Assembly: GCF_002197845.1 (NCBI RefSeq)
Contig: NZ_NIDE01000009.1
Span: 124,001 to 188,000, forward strand
Source of the DNA: Fimbriiglobus ruber
GTDB lineage: Bacteria; Planctomycetota; Planctomycetia; Gemmatales; Gemmataceae
Direction of reading: 5' to 3'
Length of the DNA: 64,000 nucleotides
The notes beneath the pieces were generated by a model. The model had not been told where the DNA came from. It did not search any database and saw only the letters and a list, made by a program, of their open reading frames with translations. The position numbers and the translations under genes were made by a program. Below are positions 48,011 through 56,659 of the stretch, piece after piece. Position 1 is the first letter of the stretch, and each line of letters begins with the position of its first letter.

Positions 48011-50596
48011 TTACACCACTGCAGTCGGAACGAGACGTTTGATCAACGCGACCTTCACGGCATCATTCACGACGAGACACGACACCAGAGCATAGCCGAA
48101 GATGGCGAGCATCTGCTCCCAGGGCAGCGAAGGAAGACCCGGCAGGCCTACGAGTCCCAGGATGGAACCCGCGAGCGCCTCCACCGCCAGAGCCACCATC
48201 AGGCTCTTGCTCGGCCTCGTGGACCAGAACCAGCGCCGCTCGCGCGCGGACACAACGGAGAACACCGCGAAGTAGAGCAGGATGAGGAAGCTGAACGTGT
48301 GGAGGGGTTTGTCTTCGACGCCGTGGATCGGCGCCAGGTCAAAACGAGACCAGCAGAGATACAGGAAGAGCAGCGCTTCCGCGACCATCACCACGCCCAG
48401 CACCACGGACACCGCGACGAAGCCGCCGATGTTCCAGGTCTCCGGCTTTCGGGACGGCCGAACGTGATCGGTGGCGAGTGTGATCTTCGCAAAGTCCGTC
48501 ATAAAGGTGAGCAGCAACATGGCAAAGGCCGAAACAACGAATTCCCCCGTCACCACGAACGCAAAGGCCACGAAGGCCGACTTCAGGATCGTCCGGCTGA
48601 TCTTGTTGATAACCCACGTCAGCACCCGCTGGTAGATGGTCCGCTCCTGCTCGACCAGCGCCACGATGTCGGTCAGCCCCGGTTCCGTCAGAACGACGCT
48701 CGCGGCCCCCTTGGCGACGTCGGTCGCTGTGCTCACCGCGATTCCCACCTCGGCCTGGCGCAGGGCCGGCGCGTCGTTGACGCCGTCGCCAGTCATGCCG
48801 ACCACGTGCCCCGCGGCCTGCAGGTGCTGCACCACGAGGTATTTGTCCTCCGGGTACACCTCGGCAAAGCCGTCGGCGCCCCCAAGGAGATCGGTCGCCG
48901 GGTTGCCGGTCTGAGCGGCCGCCGCCTTCAAGTCCGCGGCGCGACGGATATTCGGCAACCCGACTCCCGTCCCGATCTCGCACGCCACCGCCAGCGCGTC
49001 CCCGGTGAGCATCTTCACGGGGACGCCGAGATCGTGGAGCGCGCTGATGAGTTGTTTCGCATCGGGACGGGGCGGATCGTACAGGGTGACCAGCCCGACC
49101 AGTTCGGGTGCGCCCGCTTCGGGGCCACGGGCCACCGCGAGTGTCCGGTATCCTTTGAGGGCGGATGCGCTCACGCGCGCCTCCAGTGCCTCAATCGCTG
49201 CCGGTTGAAGCCCACACGCCTCGGCAATGGTTCGCACGGCCCCTTTCATCACGCGCAGTCGCTGCCCGTTCTGTTCGACCACGGCTTCCGTCCGCCGATT
49301 TTTCGCATCGAACGGTGCGAACGAGACCGGTGTGACCGCCGGAACGCCGTTAAAGACTTGATGTGCTTTCGCCGCCACGAGGAACGCCAAGTCGATCGGG
49401 TCCTGGTCGGCCTCCTGCGAAGCCAGCGCCCCGGCGAACAGGACGTCGGATTCCGTCGCATGTTCCAGCGGGATCACGCCGGTGACGGCCAACTGGTTCA
49501 TCGTGATCGTGCCCGTCTTATCGACACACAGCACGTCCATCGTCGCGGCATCCTCCGAGGCGCTGAGGCGGGTCACCAGCACGCCGCGCTTCGCCAGTTC
49601 CGCCGACCCGATGGCCATACTGACGGTGAACATCACCGGGAGGGCGACCGGCACCGCGCTCATCAGCAGGACGAGCACGAGCGGGATCATCTCGACCAGC
49701 GGCGTGCCGCGGACGAGGGACAGAACCGTGACCACGGCCAACAGCGCGCCGACGATGACGAAGAGCCAGCGCACCAACCTGGCGATCGCCGCTTCGATGT
49801 GGAGCTTGGGGCACGCGATCTGCACGAGCTGGGTCGTTCGGCCGAAATAGGTCTTCGCCCCCGTCAGCAGCACCACGCCGTTACCTTCGCCCCGGCGGAC
49901 GACGGACCCGGACGAGAGCACTTCACCGGCTGACTTGTGTGCATCCTTGGATTCGCCCGTGAGGGCCGATTGATCGACGCTCACGGTTCCGGTCAACAGC
50001 CGCACGTCCGCCGGAACGATGTCGCCGGGGCGAACGCGGACGACGTCGCCGGGGACCAGTTCCCGGGCCGGAACGACCTGCCAGTTCGCGTCGCGCAGCA
50101 CCCGCGCGCTAACCTGGAGCCGTCGGCGCAACGTCGCCATCACGCCCGCCGCGCGACGCTCTTGCGCGAAGCCGAGCACGGCATTGATGACCAACAGCGC
50201 GCTCACGATGGCGAGATCGGAGTAGTGCCCCAGCACGAGTGACAGCAGCATGATCAGTTCGAGCATCCACGCGGACAGCCCCCAGAATTTCCCAAGGAAC
50301 TTGAGAATCGGGTGTTCGTTCTGCTCGGCGACCTCGTTGTAACCGTGCTCCTTCCGGCTGGCTTCCACCCCGCCGCGTGTGAGCCCCGTTGCCGGGTTTA
50401 CGTGGAGCGCCTCGAGCGTGTCGGGCAGCGACGCGGATGCGATCACGGGTTCCGTTCCCGGAGATGGCGTTGAAGGCGCGAGAGCCGGGTCGACTTGATT
50501 GGTGACGGTTTTCAAGGGGCCGGTCCTCTGGGGTCGATCGATTTCACGCGTATTCGCCGGGCGCCACGATCCATTCCCGACGGCGTAACCGTTCAC
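48011..50596 (-). CDS. plasma-membrane-type H+-exporting P-type ATPase
   Basis: 861 residues from a GTG at 50596 overlapping the RNB stop as GTGA; the first 45 residues are poorly conserved and a later start is possible. Order of motifs: LVPGDVVRVRPGDIVPADVR, VDQSALTGES, phosphorylation site VLCVDKTGTITMNQL, GMTGDGVNDAPALRQAEVGI and ten membrane helices. The type IIIA pattern (TGES without Ca2+-site Glu residues) fits H+ export. It may help keep ion balance when respiration fails. A stump of a second copy lies beside atpG. Confidence 0.93.
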   Translation of the reverse strand: MNGYAVGNGSWRPANTREIDRPQRTGPLKTVTNQVDPALAPSTPSPGTEPVIASASLPDTLEALHVNPATGLTRGGVEASRKEHGYNEVAEQNEHPILKFLGKFWGLSAWMLELIMLLSLVLGHYSDLAIVSALLVINAVLGFAQERRAAGVMATLRRRLQVSARVLRDANWQVVPARELVPGDVVRVRPGDIVPADVRLLTGTVSVDQSALTGESKDAHKSAGEVLSSGSVVRRGEGNGVVLLTGAKTYFGRTTQLVQIACPKLHIEAAIARLVRWLFVIVGALLAVVTVLSLVRGTPLVEMIPLVLVLLMSAVPVALPVMFTVSMAIGSAELAKRGVLVTRLSASEDAATMDVLCVDKTGTITMNQLAVTGVIPLEHATESDVLFAGALASQEADQDPIDLAFLVAAKAHQVFNGVPAVTPVSFAPFDAKNRRTEAVVEQNGQRLRVMKGAVRTIAEACGLQPAAIEALEARVSASALKGYRTLAVARGPEAGAPELVGLVTLYDPPRPDAKQLISALHDLGVPVKMLTGDALAVACEIGTGVGLPNIRRAADLKAAAAQTGNPATDLLGGADGFAEVYPEDKYLVVQHLQAAGHVVGMTGDGVNDAPALRQAEVGIAVSTATDVAKGAASVVLTEPGLTDIVALVEQERTIYQRVLTWVINKISRTILKSAFVAFAFVVTGEFVVSAFAMLLLTFMTDFAKITLATDHVRPSRKPETWNIGGFVAVSVVLGVVMVAEALLFLYLCWSRFDLAPIHGVEDKPLHTFSFLILLYFAVFSVVSARERRWFWSTRPSKSLMVALAVEALAGSILGLVGLPGLPSLPWEQMLAIFGYALVSCLVVNDAVKVALIKRLVPTAVV

Positions 50597-52107
50597 GGCA
50601 CAGTCGGAGACGTCTTCGGGGTCGCGCCCGGCGTCCGTTCACGTCCCGACCGGGCGAAATCGATGAAGCCGCGCTCGACGTTCAGGCCGGTCAACTCAAC
50701 TTTGATTTGGTCACCCACATCGACTCCGTGGTACCCGGCCGTCAGCCGGCCTTCGACAGGGGGCTTGAGCACCCGAACCCAGGTGCCCTTGTCGGCGGCA
50801 CCGGTGACCAGCGCATCGAAGACTTCCCCGATGCGCCCGGACAGGAACAGCGCCGCTGCGGATTTCCGTACCTGCCGCTCGACCTTCTTGGCTGCGTCTT
50901 CTTGCGCGGTGCAATGAGTCGCCAGCGCCGCGAGTTCGGCCACGTCGTAGGGGAGGTTGGTACCCGCCAGGGTCGCCTTCAGCAGTCTCTGGGTGATGAG
51001 GTCGGGGAAGCGGCGGTTCGGTGCGGTGGAATGGCTGTATTCCCGCACGGCCAACCCGAAGTGTCCCGCCGACTCGTGCCCGGGGAGCTGGACGACATAC
51101 TCACCGGCCCCCAGCAACTTGATAACGATCAGCGACAGGTCCGGGAATCGCAGCGGGTCCAGTCGCCGGCGGCGCGCCAGAAAAGCGGCCAGGGCCCTGG
51201 AATCGGGAACCGTCGGGAGTTGCTCGGCGAATCTCGCAGCCACCTCACGAAGACGATCCCACCGCTTGGGTGTGCGAACGACGCGCCGGAGCGACGGCAA
51301 ACCATGCTTCTCCAGAAACTGCGCGGACGCCGTGTTTGCCGCGATCATAAAATCGGCGATCAGATCTTGAGCCCGGTTCTGCCGTTCCAATAGCAGGTCG
51401 ATGACCCGCCCGTCCTTCAGCACCGCTTCCGGCTCGATCGTTTCGAGATCGAGCGCGCCATGAGACTCGCGGACCGACTTCATGACGCGAGCGATCCGAT
51501 CTTGCAGCCGCAGTTGCGCGTCCAGGTCGCCGATCAGTGTGACCTTATCGGGTGCCGGGGCTCTCCCGTCTAACCACGCCGCCACGCTCGGGTACGCGAG
51601 TTGGGCGTGGTTGTTGACGACGGCGCGGTACACCGCGAAGTCCGCAATGGATCCATCGCCCTCCACCACAAGCTCGATGACAAATGCGAGTCGGTCAGCG
51701 TTCTCGTTCAGAGACGTCAAGCCCGTCGAGAGGCGTTCCGGCAGCATGGGGAAGATCTGCGCGGCCGTGTACACGGAGGTCGTATTAATCCCGGCGTGTC
51801 GGTCGAGCGGGGAAGCCGGTTTGACGAGCGCATCGACGTCCGCGAAGGCGACCAGGATTTTGACCCGGCCCGCCGTGAGTTCTTCCGCCACGGTGAGCTG
51901 GTCCAGGTCGCGCGACGTATCGTTGTCGACGGAGCACCAGAGAAGCGTTCGAAGGTCTCGAACTGCCGGGTCCGGCTCGTTTGCCGCACCTGAAATGCCG
52001 TTCAACTGCCGGAGCGCGTCCGCAGGGAAGTCGGGTTCGAGTCCCCGGTCCCGCATCGCCTTGTGGGCGATCGCGCGTAAATCGCTCGGGTTGTTCTGCA
52101 CGTTCAT
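50593..52107 (-). CDS. RNB-domain exoribonuclease (RNase II/R-like)
   Basis: 504 residues, shorter than RNase R. The catalytic stretch is LLWCSVDNDTSRDLDQLTVA with several Asp, then HAGINTTSVYTAAQIFPML, LSTGLTSLNENADRLAFVIE, the conserved RESHGALDLETIEPEAV and VREYSHSTAPNRRFPDLITQ. An S1-like domain is present at the end (LTAGYHGVDVGDQIKVELTG). N-terminal cold-shock domains are missing. Degradation of RNA under stress is a reasonable role. It overlaps the ATPase gene by four bases. Confidence 0.9.
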   Translation of the reverse strand: MNVQNNPSDLRAIAHKAMRDRGLEPDFPADALRQLNGISGAANEPDPAVRDLRTLLWCSVDNDTSRDLDQLTVAEELTAGRVKILVAFADVDALVKPASPLDRHAGINTTSVYTAAQIFPMLPERLSTGLTSLNENADRLAFVIELVVEGDGSIADFAVYRAVVNNHAQLAYPSVAAWLDGRAPAPDKVTLIGDLDAQLRLQDRIARVMKSVRESHGALDLETIEPEAVLKDGRVIDLLLERQNRAQDLIADFMIAANTASAQFLEKHGLPSLRRVVRTPKRWDRLREVAARFAEQLPTVPDSRALAAFLARRRRLDPLRFPDLSLIVIKLLGAGEYVVQLPGHESAGHFGLAVREYSHSTAPNRRFPDLITQRLLKATLAGTNLPYDVAELAALATHCTAQEDAAKKVERQVRKSAAALFLSGRIGEVFDALVTGAADKGTWVRVLKPPVEGRLTAGYHGVDVGDQIKVELTGLNVERGFIDFARSGRERTPGATPKTSPTVP

Positions 52108-52117
52108 TCAACCGACC

Positions 52118-52516
52118 TCATGGGGCGACAGCGCCGACGGGTAAAGGCAGAGCCATCGCCAATGGTGGAATTGCCAGGTCGTACTTGTTGATGACCCGGT
52201 TCAAGTGCACGTAGATGAAGTTCTGCCACGGCGTCGTGCCCCAGCTGCCGACCACCAGCGGCTTGACGTGGGACAGCTTCGGCGGCTCCTTCGGCAGCGG
52301 GTTGTCGTGGAGATAAATCTGGCCGACCAACAGGTAATTCGGGGCCCGCCAGTAGGTGTCAATTTTTCGGAGTAATTCCGGCGCGATTGGCTCCCGATGG
52401 CCCGCCGTCGAGTTGTGTTTCGTGCCTTCCGGAAGGACTTGCCGGTCCGCACCCGGTAAGGACGCTTTGTTGCCAGCGGGATCCGTCTTCCGCAGCTCGT
52501 CCGTCGGAAATTTCAA
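52118..52516 (-). pseudogene. phosphoketolase N-terminal fragment
   Basis: 133 codons starting MKFPTDELRKTDPAGNKASL and containing YWRAPNYLLVGQIYLHDNPL, KLSHVKPLVVGSWGTTPWQN and FIYVHLNRVINKYDL. These match residues 20-110 of the intact phosphoketolase at 21473-23896. After KYDL it becomes unrelated Pro/Ala sequence and stops. The TPP domain is gone, so the piece cannot work. Identity is high but not perfect, indicating an older duplicate. Confidence 0.88.
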
Positions 52517-52565
52517 GGGCGTGGTCGAGTCCTTCGCGACTTAGGGTGGCTCCGCCGGTTTCGAC

Positions 52566-52811
52566 TCATCCCCGCGCGGGGGGCTTCCGGATCTCACTCT
52601 CGGCCTCGGACCAAAACCGCTCCCGGTCCGCGTCGCCGTCCGGCTTGCCGGCCTGCTCCCACAGGTCATAAGCGCGGACTCGAATTGAGTGCAATCGCTG
52701 CTCCTCGCCAGCCGAACACACGAAAGGCGGTGTGTTCTCGGCGAGCCATTCTCTCGTCGCGGCGCTGCCCAAGTGGCCGGCGTGATTCGGCTGCCGTGTT
52801 TTCGTGGACAT
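52566..52811 (-). CDS. DUF2934 protein
   Basis: 81 residues from the ATG at 52811 (MSTKTRQPNHAGHLGSAATR). The C-terminal helices read IRVRAYDLWEQAGKPDGDAD and RERFWSEAESEI. It is closely related to the protein at 36010-36285. It lies 37 bases downstream of the DUF1269 gene on the same strand, giving a DUF1269-DUF2934 pair that also occurs, with its DUF1269 half broken, at 36.0-36.5 kb. Confidence 0.88.
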   Translation of the reverse strand: MSTKTRQPNHAGHLGSAATREWLAENTPPFVCSAGEEQRLHSIRVRAYDLWEQAGKPDGDADRERFWSEAESEIRKPPARG

Positions 52812-52848
52812 CTGACTTTTCTTCCTGATTGTGTTTTCGAGTCTTCCG

Positions 52849-53382
52849 TTACGAGCCAACGGCGACGGATTCGGCGTGCATCGTCGTCGATTTCGCGCGC
52901 GTTTTTTGTAGAAGGTGTTTAGCCCGCTCCACGTCGTCGACCGTCCCGTGGGCGACCAGGAGGAGTTTGCCGTTCTTCACTTCGGTCTCGTATTGCACGA
53001 CGCTGTTTTTCGGGACGCCGATGCTGAACAGGGCGGCGCCCAGGGCACTCACCCCGCCGACCAAGATGGCCTCTTCGAGGGCGCCGACGAGCCACAACAC
53101 GAGTGGTCCAGACACGAGTAGCGGGCCAATGCCCGGAACCCAGAAGAACCCGGAACCCAGTAGCAGCCCCCAGAAACCGCCCCAGAAGGCTCCCAACTTG
53201 CCCCAGTACAACATGCGGTCACCGGTGGTGTAGTAGCCGACGACGTGTTCCTCCGTGTGGTAGTCTTTCCCGACGATCGACAGCTTTTGCATGTCGAAGC
53301 CGTCCGCCTGGAGTTCGCGAATCGCGCCCTCGGCCTGGTCGTGCGAGTCAAAGACCGCGACGACGGTATTCAATTTGGACAT
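52849..53382 (-). CDS. DUF1269-type membrane stress protein
   Basis: 177 residues from the ATG at 53382 (MSKLNTVVAVFDSHDQAEGA). Domain order as in its paralogue at 37916-38449: FDMQKLSIVGKDYHTEEHVV, the Trp/Gly-rich membrane hairpin (YWGKLGAFWGGFWGLLLGSG, FFWVPGIGPLLVSGPLVLWL) and a C-terminal part (VVQYETEVKNGKLLLVAHGT). Membrane topology suggests a two-helix anchor with both ends in the cytoplasm. It is intact here. Confidence 0.88.
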   Translation of the reverse strand: MSKLNTVVAVFDSHDQAEGAIRELQADGFDMQKLSIVGKDYHTEEHVVGYYTTGDRMLYWGKLGAFWGGFWGLLLGSGFFWVPGIGPLLVSGPLVLWLVGALEEAILVGGVSALGAALFSIGVPKNSVVQYETEVKNGKLLLVAHGTVDDVERAKHLLQKTRAKSTTMHAESVAVGS

Positions 53383-53500
53383 CGCTCGTTCCCTCGATTG
53401 GTTTGGTGAAGCAGAAACGCAGTGATGGTTGGAAGAATTTGTTCGCGCGTCGCGTCGTCCGCCCGGCGCGTTCCGGGTAATTCCCGACGCAAGCGATGCG

Positions 53501-54190
53501 CTATTCATTTATCGGGGCGAAGAATTCCCGCGCCTTGGCGAGCAACTGGCTCTCGGTCGGATGATCCCCGTCGGTGACGATCGTTCCGGCGACATGTGCG
53601 GCCACGTCGGGGTGGTTGGTCTTCAGGTCTGCTAGCAGTTGTTCCATGGCGCTGCTCTCCCCGGTGCCGCTGCCCAGAATCAGGATTTGGTCCGCGCCGC
53701 GGAGTGTTTCGGCGATGGCCTCGTAGTAACTTTTCCGCTCCGGCTGCCGCTTGCCGTCGGTTTCTTCGTTGCGGGACCTGAGGTGCCGCCCGAAGCCGTG
53801 GGGGTCGTAAGGTACGATCTTCTGGGGGACGGCCCCGCGAAACTAGGCGCGGTGAATGGTCGCCTCCCCGTGGTCGATGACCACGAGCAGGCGGATGCCC
53901 GGTAAGTCGGGTGCGGAGCCCTCTGCCTCGTTCGATTCTTCCAAGAAGTGGCGAACGGCCAACACGTCGAGAGCGGGGATGTCCTTGTGTTTGGGGTGCT
54001 GGAGGGTAATCTCGTGCCCGTTCCGCGTCACGTGGAACGAGCCGTTGTGCCCTTCGACCACGTCCGCCAAGGCGCCGAGCAGGGACACCACGTCGTGCCA
54101 CTCCAGGTTCTGGGCCGTCGGGTGGCGGAAGAGCGTTTCGTATGTATGCCGGTGGCGCCCGTTCAGGTCGGGCGGGGCTGCGGTCGTCAT
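53501..54190 (-). pseudogene. eRF1-like stress protein split by an in-frame TAG
   Basis: From the ATG at 54190 (MTTAAPPDLNGRHRHTYETL) the frame runs through EWHDVVSLLGALADVVEGHN and LLVVIDHGEATIHRA to a TAG at 53843-53845. The same frame continues without a break as FRGAVPQKIVPYDPHGFGRH, RQPERKSYYEAIAETLRGAD, QILILGSGTGESSAMEQLLA and ends at 53501. Both halves fit one protein of about 228 residues resembling bacterial archaeo-eukaryotic release-factor-1-like proteins. A GAG-to-TAG change would explain it; readthrough is possible. Confidence 0.7.
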
Positions 54191-54300
54191 GTTGATCTCT
54201 CCGAAAGGTGATGCCGTGCGTGCTTGACACTCGGGCCGAGAGCGGTCAACGCCGTTGCTCCCGTGGCCCCGGATCGTTGATACAGACTGGAACCCGGGGT

Positions 54301-54513
54301 TCACTCTGCCTTTGCCGGACTGAACGCGGCCATGTACGTTCCGCCGCAGCGATAGAGGATCTCGATGGCCGCTGGAAAGCGGTCCGCGGTCCGAACCACA
54401 ACCAGTGGCTGCCCGTCCGTAAGGGAGCCCTTGTAGTAGAGGATCTTTTTGTCCGGGATATCGGCCGCGATCAAGGGATGTTCGTGCCGTCCGGACGGAC
54501 GGCGTGGGGTCAC
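54301..54513 (-). CDS. small hypothetical protein coupled to dps
   Basis: 70 residues starting at a GTG that overlaps the dps stop as GTGA (54513). The core, DKKILYYKGSLTDGQPLVVV with RTADRFPAAIEILYRCGGTY, resembles the C-terminal soluble part of DUF1269-like proteins, so it could be an independent domain or the end of a degraded one. Translational coupling favours a real product. No function is known. Confidence 0.5.
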   Translation of the reverse strand: MTPRRPSGRHEHPLIAADIPDKKILYYKGSLTDGQPLVVVRTADRFPAAIEILYRCGGTYMAAFSPAKAE

Positions 54514-55082
54514 TCGACTTCCGCCGGAGCGGCGGTTCGGTGTTCGGCCACGAACCAGACTTGTGTCTCGTTCTTGCGGATGATGCTGCTCACGATCAGG
54601 TCGCCGGTGCCGACGTCTCCGTCCCGCTCGGCGTACCGGGCCATCGCGCGGGCTTCTTCCAGGACCACCTCGTGCGCATAGAGAAGGCGGGCCAACTGCT
54701 CGGCCGTTCGCTCGCGGCCCTTCGGCGGGCGGGGGATGAGGGTCATCTCGGCCACGTCGGCGGCCATCGCCACGCTTACGCCGCCGAGTTGCATGACCCG
54801 CTCGGCGATAGCATCCACCAGTTCGTCCTGCTCCCGGTAGTGCTTGTCGAACAACAAATGGAGCATGTAGAAAGTCGGCCCGGACGCCTGCCAGTGGTGC
54901 TTCCGGTACAGGTCGCGGAGGGTGATCGTGTCGGCCAGGAGTTGGTTCAGGTTGTCCACCCCCTCCCGCCGCGCGGTCTCCGCTAGGGCAATTGGCATGG
55001 CCGCGAGCGTACCGAATGCTTGCACCTCGTAGGGGGGTGGTGCCGCCGCACGGGGAGCCTTGGCGAGTGCTGATTCCTTCAC
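54510..55082 (-). CDS. dps: Dps-family DNA-protecting ferritin
   Basis: 190 residues from a GTG at 55082 with GGAGGAAA six bases upstream. The ferroxidase ligands are in the first two helices: LRDLYRKHHWQASGPTFYML with His, and LFDKHYREQDELVDAIAERV with Asp and Glu. Then VMQLGGVSVAMAADVAEM and a C-terminal helix bundle. It would store iron and shield DNA in starvation or oxidative stress. Next to Hsp20 and BON genes, on the same strand. Confidence 0.9.
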   Translation of the reverse strand: MKESALAKAPRAAAPPPYEVQAFGTLAAMPIALAETARREGVDNLNQLLADTITLRDLYRKHHWQASGPTFYMLHLLFDKHYREQDELVDAIAERVMQLGGVSVAMAADVAEMTLIPRPPKGRERTAEQLARLLYAHEVVLEEARAMARYAERDGDVGTGDLIVSSIIRKNETQVWFVAEHRTAAPAEVE

Positions 55083-55285
55083 GGATGTTTCCTCCAGAGT
55101 GTGAAACTTGTTTCGGTATGGCCCAGAAAACACTATGCGGTACGGGCCGTCGGCTGGGTCGCATCGGAGTCGGGCATCCCATGCTGACACACCAGGTGAT
55201 TCGATGACTGTGCGGAGATAGCAACTTGACAGATGCAAACGCCATCGAACTTCTGGCCGATAACCGTTCTTTCGTCACGCGAAGG

Positions 55286-55310
55286 GCAGGCCCGGCTGTT
55301 CCGGGCCTGC
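55286..55310 (-). terminator. 10-bp stem with 5-base loop after the Hsp20 gene
   Basis: GCAGGCCCGG (55286-55295) pairs perfectly with CCGGGCCTGC (55301-55310) around CTGTT. It lies 19 bases beyond the Hsp20-like stop codon in the direction of transcription. There is no clear T-run after it, so a Rho-independent role is only suggested; it may also protect an mRNA 3' end. Confidence 0.55.
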
Positions 55311-55328
55311 GGTGCCGTTCCTGACCAT

Positions 55329-55742
55329 TTAGGCCGGCGCGGCGACTGGCGATTTGGGTTGTTGGCCAGCCGGTGTCTTTTGACCAACATTCGCAACTGC
55401 CGCTCCCGTTTCGATCAATTTGATCTTGGTTTCCGCTCCCGACTTGATGGCGACTTTCACGGCATCTTCCATCGGATCTTTGAACGGCACCTCGATTCGG
55501 AGCAGGCCGTTCTCGTACGTCGCTTCGGCCTTGTCGGGCTTCACGGGCCAGCCCAGCGCCAGTGCGGCAACGTACTCGATGTCCCTCGCCGGCGCTGTCA
55601 GGTGGACGCAGTCTTGCAGGACCTTCACATCGACGGATTCCGCCGGCGCTCCCGGGATGGCAAACTCCACCACCAGCTTGTGGGTCGCCGCGTCAGCGTA
55701 CGCCATGGTATCGGGGGCAACCTTCATCTGAATTTTCGCCAT
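55329..55742 (-). CDS. Hsp20-like small heat-shock protein
   Basis: 137 residues from the ATG at 55742 (MAKIQMKVAPDTMAYADAAT). The alpha-crystallin-type beta sandwich appears as HKLVVEFAIPGAPAESVDVK, VLQDCVHLTAPARDIEYVAA and NGLLRIEVPFKDPMEDAVKV. The I-x-I/V tail is replaced by a Pro/Ala-rich end. It probably holds unfolded proteins. A promoter is not obvious in the 220 bases upstream. Confidence 0.82.
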   Translation of the reverse strand: MAKIQMKVAPDTMAYADAATHKLVVEFAIPGAPAESVDVKVLQDCVHLTAPARDIEYVAALALGWPVKPDKAEATYENGLLRIEVPFKDPMEDAVKVAIKSGAETKIKLIETGAAVANVGQKTPAGQQPKSPVAAPA

Positions 55743-55970
55743 TTCGGCACTCTTCCTTTGGGTAACTGAGTAAACGCAACGCATCTAAACGTCTGGGGAT
55801 CTCCAGTCTGTGGCCGTTTTTACCTGTCCGTTTAACGATTCGGCCGCGGCACAATCCTCCGTGCCGAGGCTGAGTCGTCGGAACCGTCACCGCACGACCG
55901 TGAGTCGGTCATAGACTCGGGTCGAACCGGCTCATACCCGGCACCACCACCTGGATGTCGCCCTGGGGCA

Positions 55971-56234
55971 TTACGCCTTGTGGCCCGCGGCCGGGATGTG
56001 CTTGCCGGATTCAACGGCCGTCGCCACCGTCTTGTCATCCTTGTGCGGGGTCACCCGGACCGGTGTCCCGGCCTTGAGGTCCGCGGCCTTGCTCGCCTTG
56101 CCGTCGCACGTCACCTTGGCGTCCTTGGCCACCGTGTGGCAGTGCTGCTTGCCCTCGCTGCACGTCGTCGTGAGCTTGTCGCCGGCGACGCCGACGACGG
56201 TGCCGTCGTGCGGCTTCGTGGGGGTATTCGTCAT
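55971..56234 (-). CDS. small hypothetical protein (87 aa)
   Basis: Starts at the ATG at 56234 (MTNTPTKPHDGTVVGVAGDK). It is a short beta-rich protein with TVVGVAGDKLTTTCSEGKQH, then VTCDGKASKAADLKAGTPVR and a Lys/His-rich end. The pattern resembles small copper or divalent-metal-handling OB-like proteins, but no Cys-x-x-Cys site is complete. No function is assigned. It lies in the same-strand stress gene run. Confidence 0.6.
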   Translation of the reverse strand: MTNTPTKPHDGTVVGVAGDKLTTTCSEGKQHCHTVAKDAKVTCDGKASKAADLKAGTPVRVTPHKDDKTVATAVESGKHIPAAGHKA

Positions 56235-56345
56235 AATTGGCTCCTGAATGAGATGGATTGACTGTGGGCGGTCGCCAACGGCTCCCGCCCGAACAACACG
56301 TTCCGCCCCGAACGGACGAAACGTCATGGACGCCCGGGGCGTCGG

Positions 56346-56594
56346 TCACTCCTCGCCTCGGTCCGGTTCGATGGTGTAGGCCATCTTGGCGTCGATGTGG
56401 TATTCCACGATCTTCCCATCCCGGACGACGGCGGTACTTCGGAGTACGTCCAGTCCGGTGATATTCTTGTGCTTCGCGGACTCCCGCTTCACCAACCGCT
56501 GGGCGGCGTCCTCCCAGCTGTCCTTCGACTCTCCAACCAGCTCGATGACGCGTACACTGGCCGGGTGCGCGGCCTGTTTCTTGGTCTCGGACAT
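56346..56594 (-). CDS. dodecin family protein
   Basis: 82 residues from the ATG at 56594 (MSETKKQAAHPASVRVIELV). The core SVRVIELVGESKDSWEDAAQ, AKHKNITGLDVLRSTAVVRD and GKIVEYHIDAKMAYTIE fits dodecins, dodecameric beta-alpha-beta proteins that bind flavins or CoA. Length is slightly above the usual 70. The Trp of the flavin site is present in DSWEDAA. It would buffer flavin in stress. Confidence 0.88.
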   Translation of the reverse strand: MSETKKQAAHPASVRVIELVGESKDSWEDAAQRLVKRESAKHKNITGLDVLRSTAVVRDGKIVEYHIDAKMAYTIEPDRGEE

Positions 56595-56659
56595 CGCTCG
56601 AACTCCTGGTGTAAGTAAGGGGCGGGGAGCCAGCGACTCCCTTCGCTGGGCCGGTGCGG

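Noticed and set aside
53843-53845. TAG as a recoded amino acid (pyrrolysine-like)
   Set aside because: No pylT/pylS or other recoding genes are in the window, and a single GAG-to-TAG change explains the case more simply.
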